Positions 46,301 through 54,523 are shown, counted from the stretch's first letter. The stretch: DNA of 64,000 bases from Cordilura impudica (GCA_963682025.1 OY821517.1:337339644-337403643), one strand, 5' to 3'. The notes: generated by a model not told the origin, from the sequence alone. Numbers and translations: made by a program.

Positions 46301-48679
46301 AACATGGATTCACAACTATAACCATTTTTGGGACGGTGACTTATATTAATTACTTATAAACTCAAAGATAAAAAGTTACATTGTATGGGAGGTACCATAT
46401 CCACTTGATATATAGCCTATTGTTCCTTTCAGTTAGCCCCTAAAAATAATATCGGTACAAATGTGCTGCGTTCTATAAACCACAAACAGACAGACAAACA
46501 AGCACACATTCGATTATATTTGTATAGGTTGGACATTTTAAATTAATACAATTGTAAACTTGTACATAATTTTTGTGATGCTGAGACATTTCGTATTTTA
46601 AGTGACGAGCTTTGTGACCTAACAGTCCAAATATATATTGTAAAATTTTCAAAATCTACGTAAAAATTTCCTCAAAACGATAAAATATATAAATATAAGC
46701 TAGCGAAAAAGAATAACATATAGAAAGACTTATTATAAATTTACCTTATTTATAATGATTTCCTTGTGAGTCTGTGGAGACGACGGAATGCTGGAAATTT
46801 TTGGAGACGTCTGAATAAATTGACCTTTTTGATCCATCGAACTTTTAACCACAAATGTTTTGTTAGAGATATTGAAAGTTGTTGTCGTACCAGTTGTATT
46901 AATGGTGGATTTATTTTCATGCTGTTTTTTGGGTATTGGTGGTAATGCGGCCACTGCAGGAGACAAGAGATTTGGTTGTCCCCCAATATTTAATATTTTT
47001 GTAGGTGTTGAACGAACTGTTATACGACCAGAGTCAGATAAAATTTTGACAAATGTTTTTTGTCGTTGAACAACTGGAGAAGTGTTGGATGTAGTGGCAG
47101 CAGCGGCTGCAGAAGCAGTACTAGGAGTATTTGTTGTAGTGGCCAATATTTTGTTTGGCAATTCAACAGGTTTCTCGTCTTGACTATAAATTCGTCGTGT
47201 TTTGGGATTAACTTTGGTTACAGCCACAGAACGTTTTAGAGTTTTCAAAAGTTTCACTTTACGTTTACGTCCCTTGGGATTATTTACATCAAAATCTAAA
47301 TCGCTATCGCGGTCATTGTCTGTTTCTGCTGATTGATCTGATCCACTTAAATCGCTATCTTCACCTGCTGTATAATCTTCATTTTCGTCAACCGATGAAT
47401 AAACTTCATCATCATCTTCAGCGCTATTTTCTTCAGCTGCTATTGATTTTCTATCCCTTGAATCTTTTTTTAATTTATGGTTATTACTAAAAGATTTATC
47501 TTTTGTAACTGCTGTTAATATAATCGGTTTATGTAGTTGGCTCTCTGGTTTTTGTAGTTTCTTTCGTACAAATATTTGTTTGCCTGGCGTGGGCTGCAAT
47601 ACGCCGGTTTTGCGATTAGCTGCTTGTTTTTCAGCATCCAATTTATCTGCAGCTAATTTTGCTTTCATTTGTGTTGGTGACGTGAAGGGTGTGTAACAGT
47701 GATCATTTTGTATAACCAACAGTCTGAAATCGAATTCTTCTTTTTCTTTTTTATCACTTCCTAAACCAGCCATTTCTAAAAAAAAAGTGTTAATTTTGTT
47801 TAAAACTTGGATAGATTTAATTATTAAAAATTATTTAGGAGTAAAAATCTTCAAAAAGGATTATATTACCAAAGCGGACGTTTTTTGAAAATAAATAATT
47901 ATAAAATATTGTTGCAATAAAAAGGCCCCAATGGTATTTATTTTATTTTTTATATCACACTTATATTTTAACTAAAAGAACAAAAATAAAAAACAATCTA
48001 CTTTGGAAGAAAACCCGATCACATTACTTACTCAATGCTTCTTTAATAATTTCATTAGCGTCATCTGGAGGATAAAACTCTTCTAAACGTAGTCCCACAA
48101 TTTCAGGACGTTCTCGTTTACGTCTACGAGGAATTTTTTTCTGTTTGGCAGCATTTGGTTGACGACCCCGACGACGGGGAAGCTTTCGAATCTTTGATTT
48201 ATTTTCTTCATTTAGTTCATTATCAGATTCTTTATCACTCTGCTTGTCATTATCATGATCATCATTTGAAGAATTTGCGGCAGTATCATTTCTTTCATCC
48301 CCGGAAGAGCTATTATCCACATCTTCAGAGTCTAAACTATCATCGGCAGAGCCAATTTCTTGACGTCTAAACATTTCTTCTAGTTTTTTAGTTTCCTCTT
48401 CTTCATCCTCCATACTGGGTGTTGGAGAGGTCAAACGTATAACACTTATCGAAGAAATTTTCTTTTCTTCTGTAAAATCAAATTTTCATAGTACTGTATT
48501 GTGTGCAAAATATACATTTATTGATTTGTTTACATACCAATAAGATTTTCCAAACCTTTGTCATCGAAACTTATACCATTTTTACCATACACCACCACTA
48601 AATTGGAGTCCGAAGTGTTGGGATATTCACTGGAATCTGTAGGCAGTACACTGCTTTCAACAAATACAGAACTAGACAT
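16353..48679 (-). CDS. pps: pps: PHD/TFIIS-central/SPOC transcription regulator, 13 exons
   Basis: This is a nuclear protein of the DIDO/PHF3 family, whose members bind the RNA polymerase II C-terminal domain and chromatin. In flies it is Protein partner of snf. Thirteen exons join with consistent phase: 48679-48538, 48469-48032, 47775-46745, 45436-44606, 31122-30524, 30456-30282, 30207-29368, 29295-29155, 25909-23420, 23322-23175, 17077-16854, 16776-16560 and 16498-16353. The total is 7422 nt, about 2473 residues, somewhat longer than the roughly 2000 I recall for D. melanogaster. Order: acidic N-terminus; PHD near 1015-1070; a CxxC…CSDDC zinc motif; TFIIS-central near 1540-1660; Arg/Asp/Glu repeats; SPOC near 2050-2190; Pro-rich tail EEPPPPGV. 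Every exon is open and every junction is GT-AG. The exon 1 start (MSSSVF) is the weakest point. Confidence 0.9.
18080..18712 (+). repeat. Type B GTCY-bearing fly repeat, copy 2
   Basis: It opens with TAAATTCGACTAAGCCGAAT and TATCCTCCACC. It contains GCAGACGGACAGACAGACAT and ends GGTGGGTATAAAAAC. It is longer than copy 1, and its 3' half aligns with the copy at 42860-43192 (GTCAATGAGCGTCATTTTCAAC; TATATTCTCTC). Confidence 0.55.
18715..18965 (+). repeat. Unclassified dispersed repeat, copy 1
   Basis: It shares a run of matching blocks with 59885-60090, in the same order and orientation: GCGATTTYTTGTGACCGA, CGATTTTGACCAAAC and TTTGAAAGGTATTTCTTTTT, then CAGATTTACAGATTT. No coding potential or clear termini were found. 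It abuts the left end of the piggyBac element. Confidence 0.55.
19640..21925 (+). pseudogene. piggyBac transposase pseudogene, split by a repeat
   Basis: Successive frames together outline a piggyBac (DDE_Tnp_1_7) transposase: an acidic start (SDDSDDDLPLS), FEIKAFFGVIILGG, RFDLIFSNWHVCD, YGYKLWVGTTRLGYI, NWFEPYKGAS, HFFDNFFSSIPLVEKL and ATGTIREN. After the repeat at 20611-21389 it resumes with VTWNDNNVVFLISN, and ends with the Cys-rich domain (TRCAFCHQK, then TTRCLKCDVG … CFGDFHSK). At least three frameshifts are visible, near 19743, 19985 and 20240-20345, with further breaks after 21530. It cannot be active. Confidence 0.85.
20611..21389 (+). repeat. Type A palindrome-bearing repeat, copy 1 (full length)
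   Basis: It begins CAAGTAAGAAAATTATAGTC and contains a perfect 24-bp palindrome at 20624-20647 (TATAGTCGGTCT followed by its complement). Then GATACCCTATACCATGG follows. It ends CCACATAGTGGTATAGGGTA, so the termini carry an inverted TACCCTATACCA. A GGACGGACGGACGGACG tract lies near 21233-21250. Related copies are at 39998-40514, 43612-44155, 58803-59483 and 62937-63447. Its structure suggests the mini-me/DINE-1 Helentron-associated group. Confidence 0.7.
22455..22808 (+). repeat. 105-bp direct repeat around an AT-rich spacer
   Basis: 22455-22560 and 22705-22808 share GGTGTGAAAATTGGCATAGT and CAGAATTTTAAAATTTATGT, plus ATATTAAATTAAATAAAATA. The spacer itself has two copies of ATAGGGACCGCAT. 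It looks like a local duplication or a solo-repeat pair. The adjacent AGAGCCTAAAGGTATGCTAA (22830) recurs inverted at 60160-60360. Confidence 0.6.
23420..25909 (-). CDS. pps: pps exon 9: TFIIS central and SPOC domains
   Basis: This is the largest exon, 830 codons. Its first part is a Ser/Thr-rich linker. Next is a TFIIS central (TFS2M-like) domain: VRRTLKDQLLLRYREE … IEEFAKAIELEMYNYF … KYKAKYRSLVFNIKDRKN … LVRMSPDEMASQELAQW. A long Arg-Asp/Arg-Glu/Arg-Ser repeat follows (about 24440-24780). Then a SPOC domain runs from SLWTGNINMVDVTSF to QRPDVLIGIIIRV. Known SPOC domains of this family bind phosphorylated Pol II CTD. ORFs on the other strand here are mirror images of the Arg/Asp repeats. Confidence 0.93.
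26077..26357. mobile_element. 281-bp piggyBac-type MITE
   Basis: TTAA flanks both ends (26073-26076 and 26358-26361). Termini are CCCTGCACCGTCATCC and, reverse complemented, CCCTAGTAAGTCATCC. Further inside, CGTCATCCTTCGTCA recurs as an inverted repeat. There is no coding capacity. Its termini differ from those of the 18986-22381 element, so a different piggyBac must have mobilised it. Confidence 0.85.
27151..28703 (+). mobile_element. Degenerate Tigger/pogo-like (Tc1-mariner superfamily) element
   Basis: Ends are CAGTAGCTGCTCGGTTATAT and, reverse complemented, CTGTAACCGCTCTGTTATAT, each flanked by TA. Inside, from 28032, a short frame reads MKRKVLTLSKKSVILG. After a frameshift it continues with GAKSTICAITKIKRR, matching the N-terminal helix-turn-helix of Tigger/jerky transposases. 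A distal trace (KLIESLEAF near 28420) remains. The rest is decayed. Internal copies of the TATGTGAACA end motif appear at 27920-27965. Confidence 0.75.
29368..30207 (-). CDS. pps: pps exon 7: Gln-rich region and C4-type zinc motif
   Basis: It encodes 280 residues rich in Thr, with a CAG/CAA-coded glutamine tract (QQLQQLQQQQQHQQQHPH). After it comes CIVCKKVARSNSIYCSDDC and IRKHAQ, a C4-like zinc motif also seen in CXXC1-type proteins. Phase is 0 at both ends. The glutamine tract may vary in length between individuals. Confidence 0.88.
30282..30456 (-). CDS. pps: pps exon 6: PHD finger
   Basis: This exon encodes WCICRQPHNNRFMICCDLC, then DWFHGTCV … WTCPKC. It is a complete Cys4-His-Cys3 PHD zinc finger, with the WFHG and DWTCPKC signatures typical of DIDO/PHF3 proteins that read methylated histone H3 tails. 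It enters with one base completing a Lys codon and leaves in phase 0. The preceding exon 5 ends in a run of Asp/Glu (ESEEDDDDDDDPN). Confidence 0.93.
31400..31800. repeat. Penelope-like inverted terminal pair with hammerhead-like motifs
   Basis: Two copies of a sequence of about 130 bp face each other. The left copy (minus, 31400-31540) and the right copy (plus, 31665-31800) share AAGATTATGTTGTT, TTTTTATTTT, CCAGAAATYAATAAAAAA, and then the hairpin. Right copy, 31746-31777: CTGATGA, stem arms GTTGA and TCAAC, GAAACG. Left copy, 31431-31463: CTAATGA, the same arms, GAAACG. CUGAUGA-stem-GAAA is the hammerhead ribozyme core, known in terminal repeats of Penelope-like retroelements. No reverse transcriptase lies between them. 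Confidence 0.5.
33221..33360 (+). repeat. Type B repeat fragment, copy 3
   Basis: Only the left end is kept (AAGAGTGTTAAATTCAGCTG, then GATACCCTACACC). It has no GTCY tract. It lies just upstream of the Harbinger left end. Confidence 0.4.
34139..36887 (-). mobile_element. 2.75-kb element with about 590-bp terminal inverted repeats
   Basis: 34139-34727 and 36297-36887 are inverted copies of each other over about 590 bp with few differences, starting ATATGGGGGRTTTCATGTCA and including CCAACTTTTGAAACCGATGT. Between them lies one long minus-strand ORF (35133-36269). The element sits in an intron of the Harbinger transposase, just after the donor. No clear target duplication was found (left flank …AAGGTAATGC, right flank …ATATAACCAAG). 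The superfamily is not recognised. Confidence 0.82.
35133..36269 (-). CDS. Transposase-like protein of the long-TIR element
   Basis: The ORF encodes 378 residues with no frame break. Near the N-terminus is a Cys/His-rich stretch (CPNATTSCHLGECTNCP), a possible zinc-binding site. Further on are IFTVVIYNMKDEKLEHKSM, VYYVSDGARQHFKNKSS, then WHFHPTAHGKGACDGIGANL and KRNAANYSLQ. The SDGA…HFKN…W.F..T.HGKGACDG…KR pattern resembles uncharacterised, transposon-derived insect and cnidarian proteins I have seen. The conserved acidic residues could form a nuclease site, but that is inference. The start (MVICNLKQLF) abuts the right inverted repeat, so the N-terminus may be truncated. Confidence 0.65.
   Translation of the reverse strand: MVICNLKQLFATFQSGFTKLTQIYHENVKLMLKEINLKYLTDDSAEDLHDYRDCLKLAMCPNATTSCHLGECTNCPKNTFIKENLINSLDREYIEEVKFDSWIQTDRCTLKTIILNVDDFVEEMYTGLLNLRNHDFLVKEQWSFFKDLKIHLKSGEFVISYGFAENYKYVLQDVIQAFHFNNDQATIFTVVIYNMKDEKLEHKSMAIISDDLKHDTVAVYEYQKRILKFLKSKFTVKKVYYVSDGARQHFKNKSSLANLMAHEKDFGMPAEWHFHPTAHGKGACDGIGANLKRNAANYSLQCSHQDRILDATALFHWAKSYFKETKIVFSSKEDHQETLKTLKSRFDAAVTIDGTAQYHAFIPLVDGRLKLKKFSASI
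38439..38666. mobile_element. Foldback MITE with about 57-bp arms
   Basis: The left arm AACAATTATCGTAAGATATA … TTTTGGCTATTTTAACCAAT and the right arm are near-perfect complements. The centre contains three short inverted GGTTGCTATAA-like units. The whole 228 bp would fold into one hairpin. It is inserted in the Harbinger 3' part. Confidence 0.75.
38759..39575. mobile_element. 0.8-kb inverted-repeat element with CAGGG termini
   Basis: Ends are CAGGGCAACACT and, reverse complemented, CAGGGACGGAAAATAACACT. Inside, CTGCGGCAT and about 150 bp around GGATTGACTCTGGTTC … AATCGGACAAACCATTC are repeated inverted near the right end (39340-39490). There is no ORF. CAGGG termini suggest hAT, but no 8-bp duplication was found. 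It lies between the Harbinger transposase and the MADF gene. Confidence 0.65.
39592..41033 (-). CDS. Harbinger-encoded MADF-domain protein
   Basis: Four exons join in phase 0: 41033-41013, 40954-40778, 40729-40544 and 39954-39592, giving 248 residues with no break. The first two-thirds is a MADF (Myb/SANT-like) DNA-binding domain: ILKMIEMWQTYECLFNPKNK, ARYDALSAIAEKL, and MQYLRGQFTRELSKSKEIKR followed by STAYWFKELNFLQDF. The tail (KDEAFCNFIKSELNAI … FEAKKKQRLHNHD) resembles the C-terminal interaction region of such proteins. In Harbinger elements this partner directs the transposase to the ends and into the nucleus. The type A repeat at 39998-40514 sits in its last intron, so coding is spared. 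Confidence 0.85.
39998..40514 (+). repeat. Type A palindrome-bearing repeat, copy 2 (internally deleted)
   Basis: It starts with CAAGTAAGAAAATTATAGTC and carries the 24-bp palindrome at 40011-40034. It ends GGTATAGGGTATAAAA. About 260 bp of the middle present in copy 1 is missing. The tract near 40367-40383 reads GGACGGACGGACGGACGGAC. It lies in the last intron of the Harbinger MADF gene. Confidence 0.7.
41470..42680 (+). repeat. TTTTTAA heptanucleotide satellite
   Basis: From about 41590 to 42137 the unit TTTTTAA repeats nearly without interruption, some 75-80 times. The first 120 bases are imperfect. From 42138 to 42680 it decays into variants (TTTTTCA, TTTTCCA, TTTTCAG), as if older copies at the edge had mutated. 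The array begins about 175 bp beyond the Harbinger right end. Confidence 0.9.
42860..43192 (+). repeat. Type B GTCY-bearing fly repeat, copy 4
   Basis: The 3' part only: GACGCCCGATTTACCCCATT, TCAACAGACAGACGGACAT, AAGAATATATATACTTTATG and GGGTCGG, then TATATACCCTCTGCC. The ATATATACTTTATGGGGTCG phrase is widespread in fly mini-me/DINE-1 elements as I remember them. Confidence 0.6.
43612..44155 (-). repeat. Type A repeat, copy 3 (degraded)
   Basis: The minus orientation of copy 1, lacking its GTCY end. The palindrome at about 44119-44142 is degraded (ATAGTTGGTCTAAACCGACT). It ends in AATTTTCTTACTTGT at 44155. Confidence 0.6.
45437..46744. other. pps intron 3
   Basis: 1.3 kb containing a mariner transposase remnant (45960-46290) and, at about 46385-46530, a decayed fly repeat with CAGACAGACAAACAAGC. 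There is no host coding segment. Confidence 0.6.
45960..46290 (+). pseudogene. mariner transposase remnant (N-terminal part)
   Basis: Broken frames read ELNEVHGTSAPAFKTIHNSI followed by NELN. After a frameshift comes SINDKPCSGG. After more breaks comes LSKKKLSARLVPRLLTIE. These match the mariner pattern (…YGDSAPS…, …IEDEPRSGRP…, …LSARWVPRLLT…). Several stops and frameshifts are present, and the catalytic half is missing. Confidence 0.75.
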
Positions 48680-51198
48680 TTTGATTTCTTGGTTTTTTTT
48701 TTATTACTGAAAATACAAAAAAAAAACATATTAGCACTAACTTCCACAAAGATAATAAACAAGTCTTTTACACTTTCTTTTAGTTTCAACACGAAAAACA
48801 TGCCATTACTTTGTTTTAACTAAATCCAAATCAGTATACTGGTGGACAATGTGTGATAGCACAAAAATAAAAATATTCCAAGCTACGAATTTAACGCCAA
48901 AGCAAAAAAAGAAAAACACCGTTTTTCTTTGCTTTCTTATTCGTTTACTCTGCGTCCGTCTTGGAAACTAAAATTGTACATATGCCACTATAAAAGTTTA
49001 TTTATCGATTAATTTTTATTTTGAAATATTATATAAATATAATATTTAAATAATTTAACACTATTTCTAAAAAAATTTTAGGTTTTCATGGCTAAATACA
49101 AGTTTTTTCGTAATCCAAGGATCTATCAGACAAAGCGCAAAATATTTTTTCTACATTAATTATTAGGAAGTGTTTGGAAAGTCACTAAAAGTACACTAAA
49201 AAGTTAAGGCCTAGTGAGCCACACGTTGTTTGAATGTAACCGTACCGTAAATGTAACGTTGACATTTAGTGCAATTATAGAACGAAACAAACGAACCAGA
49301 ATGTTGTTGTGTAAAATTAACCAAACTTTATCAGCTGTTCACAAATGTCACGTACAAATGTAGCAAAAATCTATTTTCAACAGATTGGGACGTTCCGGTT
49401 ACGTGACAGTTGAGTTAGCCACACGTTGTTAAAATTAAATGTATCGTAAATGTAACGTTGGCATTTAGTGCAATTATAGAACGTAAAAATCGAACCAACA
49501 TGTTGCTGTGTTAAATTAACCAAACTTTACACGGTGTGTCGACTAGCTATAATTCATGGCAATGTTGAACTCAATCGCTAGTGGAGCCCGCTAATGTTCA
49601 TGTCATGACTTCAAAATCCAACATTTTGCCATGACAGGAATTCTGTCATACATCCTGCCATTAATTTGAAGTTTCTTTTGATTTTGGTGTTTAAGTGTTT
49701 TAAAATTGCGCAAATCAAATTAAATAATAGTGCGTTTACACGTGAGGAAAATCTGGTATATTTTACTTGAAATCTATTTCAAAATCTATACCGTTTACAT
49801 CTAACTTTTTTGACGTTTTGTGAGATTTTGTTTCCACAACAATAAACAGCTGATTAAAATAAAAGATATAAACTAGAAATACCAAAAATAAGCAAAACAA
49901 TAGGAAAATGAAAATATGGAAAATTCTAAAAAGGAACAGATTTTATAATTATATTATGCATCAAAAATGAAAAAAGCACAAACTGAAATAGAAATTTTGC
50001 GAAAAAATCTGCATTTGTTAAATATATTGTTTGAACAGCAAAAACAATTTCATTTTCCACAATTATTATTTAGCAGATTGTAATGGGCACATGTCAGTAT
50101 AAGAAGTTAAAACTTTTCAATTACTAATTTTATTAGAGATCGTCATTTTTTTTTTTTTTTTTTGTTAATAATTAAATTTTTATATCCTTTTTATTCAACT
50201 TGTTTGCTTTTGTTTTTAAATGTCAATTCTTCAGTCACTGCGTTGTAATTTTCTACTACAATATTAAAAATTAAAAAACACATTTGGTATTGCCCAAGTT
50301 TGACAAGATTTTGTGAGATTTTGCACAAATCTAGTAACGAGCTAGATTTTGTTTTGTATGGGAAATCTAGCAAAAATTAGCTAGATTTAGCTCGAAACCT
50401 CGTATATACTAAATTTTGCTTAGATGTAAACGCACTGTAAAAGCGAAATTATTAATTTCATTAATATATATCGCAAATATGAGTGTTTATGGAACTAAAA
50501 AGTGAAAACTATTAAAAACGGATTTGAGAAGAAAAGTAACTATTTTAAAGCATTGAGTACAACAACTATTTTTTGTTGTTTACGGTTCAGACATTTTGGA
50601 AATGATATGTACAGACATAACTTGCCCACTTCGCGTATTGACGTTATTATGTTTCTCTGACTTGAACATAAACATTGCCATGAATTATATCTAGTCGAGA
50701 CACCGTGTTAACTTATGCCGATTGTTTAAATGTGGCATTTTTCCTTTATAACATTATTATTATAACATTAATACACATTCATTCACTAAAAGTAGCGAAA
50801 TTGCAAAATTCCTGTTTCATAATGTAATTGTAAATGATTTTACGTAGGAACTTCAAATGAGAATGGAAAAAATTAAATTTTTTCCCAATTTAGTAAGAAC
50901 ATTTTTTTTAAATTTACATTTTGTTCACATTTCATCGGAAAATTTTCTTTAGTTGTTCATTCCCTACGAAAAAATACATATACGAAACAAATATATATTT
51001 TAAAATTAGTTTGAAGAGAAAAAAGTACTACCCAATTTTTACTTTTATTTAGTTGCCAATATTTAAAGGTAAGTGCTGCCAAATTTTCATAATACAAAAA
51101 AACATGACAACAAAATAACAACAAAAGCTCCATTCATGGAGAAACACAAAAACATAGTTTTGTGTTCCCAGCATATTTCTTAAAAACCAAAAACAAAA
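48680..51198. other. Divergent region between pps and the Tctex1 gene, with nested MITEs
   Basis: 48680-49200 is probably pps promoter and leader. 49216-50760 is the nested repeat composite, described separately. 50760-51198 is AT-rich and should include the Tctex1 gene promoter and 5' UTR. No coding segment was seen. Confidence 0.5.
49216..50760. mobile_element. Three-level nested MITE composite
   Basis: Level 1: a unit of about 195 bp occurs twice in tandem (49216-49410 and 49413-), sharing AGCCACACGTTGTT, CGTAAATGTAACGTTG and CATTTAGTGCAATTATAGAA. Level 2: an element at 49530-50707 is inserted in the second unit. It has TTA on both sides (49527-49529 and 50708-50710) and termini CACGGTGTGTCGACTAG and CACGGTGTCTCGACTAG, with AATTCATGGCAATGTT inside. 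Level 3: inside that is an element at 49728-50437 with TAA flanks and termini (T/C)AGTGCGTTTACA. The 3-bp TTA/TAA duplications suggest Harbinger-driven MITEs. Confidence 0.75.
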
Positions 51199-51677
51199 AT
51201 GGGTCTTGAAGATGTTTTACCACAGCCTATTGCGGATGCTAAGCCTACAGTCACATCTTACAAGATGCGTCCATCGATAGGAGAAACATTTAAAGGAAGC
51301 AGTATAAAGAAAATCGTACGAGAAGTTATGGTTGAAAAATTACAAGGTTTGTGACAAAAGTTTATCATCTTCCATGGAAAAAGAATCAATATTAATCCTC
51401 TTGAACGAAAACTTTAGGTAAAACATATAATATTGATGATGTTCGTAATTGGACCAGAGATATAGCCGATAGTGTTAATAATGCTATAAAAGAACGTTTA
51501 GTTATGCCTCATTATAAATATGTTGTTCAAGTAATGTTGGGTCAACAACTAGGAGCAGGATGCCATTACTATTGTAAGTGCTGTTGGGATGCGGAATCCG
51601 ATTCGCAAACTTCTGATATATATACTAATGCTAGTCTATTTTGTGTTACTACCGTTTTTGGAGTTTATTTGTACTGA
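51199..51677 (+). CDS. Tctex1-domain dynein light chain (TCTEX1D2/DYNLT2B-like)
   Basis: Two exons, 51199-51346 and 51418-51677, join in phase to give 135 residues. The C-terminal 110 residues are a Tctex1 domain: MRPSIGETFKGSSIKKIVRE, VMVEKLQGKTYN, NVIK-type helix NNAIKERL, HYKYVVQVMLGQQLG, CHYYCKCCWD, and the closing beta strand SLFCVTTVFGVYLY. The N-terminal extension with R-P-S…F matches the TCTEX1D2 type found in cytoplasmic dynein-2 and intraflagellar transport, rather than classical DYNLT1. It lies 341 bp upstream of Aos1 on the same strand. The intron is 71 bp. Confidence 0.9.
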
Positions 51678-52018
51678 TCTGTCGATTTACAAATTAGAAT
51701 AATTTTTATATGAATACAATGATTATTAGTTTTTTAAAAACCTAGACTTATTTTTCGCGACATCACAGAAGAAATATTTTCGTAAAAGTAAACCCCATTC
51801 AGTTGTATCGCTATTAGCTTGCGACATAAGCGACAATATCTCGCTTTGCAAAAATTATAACAACTCTGTTTTAGAAAATAAATTTATTAATTTTTGCATA
51901 TATTGGCAGCAGTGATAGTCGGCATTTTTGTGCAAACACGATTTTCATATTTTGTTTTATTAAATTTAATTTCGCAAACAAAATAAACGTTTTCTAATAC
52001 CCAAAATTCGGATTCATT
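51678..52018 (+). promoter_or_regulatory. Aos1: Intergenic region and Aos1 leader
   Basis: 341 bp between two same-strand genes. It must hold the Tctex1 gene 3' UTR and the Aos1 promoter. No TATA box in convincing context was identified. AATAAATTTATTAA at about 51878 could serve as a polyadenylation signal. Confidence 0.3.
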
Positions 52019-53123
52019 ATGGGTGAAGAAATGGATGTTGATAACACAAAACAAAATGGAAATAGTGAAGTAGAATTAACAGAAACTGAAAATGAGTTGT
52101 ACGATCGACAAATTCGGTTGTGGGGTTTAGAATCTCAGAAGCGTTTACGCACCGCCAAAGTATTAATTTCAGGACTATGTGGCATGGGAGCAGAAGTCAC
52201 CAAAAACATTATCTTATCCGGTGTACATACAGTTAAATTGAATGACGACAAATTAGTCACCGAAGAAGATTTCTGTTCACAATTTTTGGCACCGCACTCT
52301 TCGTTGGGCACTAATCGCGCTGAAGCCTCCATCGACAGAGCAAAAGCATTAAATCCCATGGTCGAAATATCAGCCGATACTCAGTCGTTATCTGAAAAAG
52401 ATGCTAAATTCTTCGAGAGCTTCGATGTGGTAGTAGTTGTGGGATCACCTAATAATGAGCTTGTGCGTATTGATAAAATATGCCGGGACAAGGGTATTAA
52501 ATTCTTTGCCGGAGATGTATGGGGTATGTTTGGTTATTGTTTTGCTGATTTACAGAAACACAATTTTGTCGAGTAAGTACACCATCTAGGCATGAAATCA
52601 TTTTTTCTTGTTGATTGATGTGTTCTATACTTTTTTTTTTTACAGAGATACAGTAAAACATAAAGTGATTTCAAAGCCGAATGAAAAAACCAAAACTGAA
52701 TTGGTTACAACAACAGTTCAACGGGAACTTATTTTTCCGCCATATCAGGATGTTCTTGAATTTGATATCAATTCCAAAGCATTCCAACAGAAACTTAAAC
52801 GTACTGGGCCAGGATTCATATTGATGCGTGTTTTACAATTATTCCGCGAGTCCCACAAACGTGATCCTTCGTATAAGTCAAGAGGCGAGGATGTCAAAGA
52901 ATTGGAACGTATACGCAATGAATTGACCAGTGCGGGAACACTGCCAAACGAATATTTTGAATATGTTTTCAGTCAAATCTCACCAGTAGCAGCGGTAGTC
53001 GGCGGTGTTTTAGCTCAGGAAATTATTAAAGTTGTGACCAAAAAGGAAGCTCCTAACTGTAATGTATTCTTATTCGATCCCGACACATGCTGTGGTTTTA
53101 TTGAGACTATTGGTGTTAAGTAA
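52019..53123 (+). CDS. Aos1: SUMO-activating enzyme subunit 1
   Basis: This is the SAE1/Aos1 half of the heterodimeric SUMO E1 enzyme, which with Uba2 adenylates SUMO. Two exons, 52019-52572 and 52646-53123, give 343 residues, the family length. An acidic N-terminus is followed by the E1 adenylation fold: LYDRQIRLWGLESQKRLR, VLISGLCGMGAEVTKNIILS and FFAGDVWGMFGY. Near the end are ISPVAAVVGGVLAQEIIKVV and FDPDTCCGFIETIG. As expected for this subunit, the catalytic Cys domain of Uba2-type proteins is absent. Its 3' end faces Prosalpha2 with a 263-bp gap. Confidence 0.95.
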
Positions 53124-53386
53124 AATCCCAACGATGGAAACTTGAATTGTATTTAACTTTCCTAAAAATTCACCTCTTTTTTTATATTCAGCTTAAAATA
53201 AATATCAGCCACCATGAATCTGGTTGAAATAGAAAAATGTATATTTTTTGAAAAAACACAAACCACATATGAAACGTTTTTAAATAATATATTTGTTTTT
53301 AAAATTTAAGTTCTTTTATTTAAATGTTATCCAAAAGCCCTGCTTCCATTCTAAACAGCAGTTGTTATCATCCTTCTTATCTAAGT

Positions 53387-54523
53387 CTAAGGAATATTGA
53401 CCAAGTAGTCTTTAACGGTGGCAGGGTCCAAACGTTTAAAACCGTTATGATCGCAAATACCAACTTCAATATTATCTGCTGTCATTTTGCCTTCGAAACC
53501 TTCTTTTAATGTGAGAATAGCAGTGTGTACAGCATCATCTAATTCCAGATCTTCACTGTAACTGTATTGATAATATTTAAAAGTCAATTTCATTTCACTA
53601 GTTGAATGTATTTTCGTAAACCTACCGTTTTTCTAAAAATGTTTTGCCATTAACAGCATTTTTACCCATTGCTGTTGCTTTCCAGGCAAAATATGCTCCT
53701 GAAGGATCACATTGGAATAGGTAAGGACGATCATTGTCCCAACCACAGATAAGCAAAGATACTCCGAAAGGTCTAACGCCACTAAAATTGTACAATACAA
53801 AATAAACGTTTTAGTAAAAAAATTTAGCAATCAATATAAAAAAGCATTTTAAAATTTTATTGAAAGGTTTTTTTATGGGTGTAGTAGTTAAAACTTTTGT
53901 TTTTATGGCCCAACATTTATATCCTATTTTCATACATAGTTAGCTTTTACTTACCCACTTTGCGTATATTCTTGCATTAAAGTAGCTACACGTTGTACCA
54001 ATTGAGCCACCGGTATAGGTTCCTTGTACGTAAGGAAATAGTTTTGGGCAAGTTTACGAGCTTGCTTAACCAAAAGCCGGTAGTCTGGACCCATACCTGA
54101 ATATACCATACCAATGTGACTTGATATAATTTCCACACGATTAACACTGTGCTCCTCATATAAAATAGATTTATGTTTATTTTCCGTCGCAATTACAACA
54201 CCATTAGATGCTACAATCAAATAAAGTCTCAATATTAAGTTCCATAAACAAACACAACACCATTTGCCACTTACCCATTATGCCAACAGAGGGAGCACCA
54301 GCTGATACAGCAGCTAAAGCATATTCTAGCTGAACTAATTTTCCGGATGGACTGTTGTAAAACAAACAAAAAATTAATTTTTTTTGAATTTTTTATACTT
54401 TTTGTAAAGTCATTGTGTAGGTTATGTTTTGTTTGTAAAGCGGTCCAAAAATATTCGCAATCTTTTAATAAAATAATATTACCTGAAGGTTGTTAGTGAA
54501 AAACTATAACGTTCTGATGCCAT
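53387..54523 (-). CDS. Prosalpha2: 20S proteasome subunit alpha type-2
   Basis: This is the alpha2 (PSMA2) ring subunit of the 20S proteasome. Five exons, 54523-54483, 54351-54275, 54210-53955, 53781-53626 and 53561-53387, join in phase to give 234 residues, exactly the family length. The N-terminus has the alpha-subunit signature [20 protein letters not shown], then QLEYALAAV. Later come [44 protein letters not shown] and [13 protein letters not shown]. All junctions are GT-AG with short introns. As a non-catalytic alpha subunit it lacks an N-terminal Thr. Confidence 0.96.
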
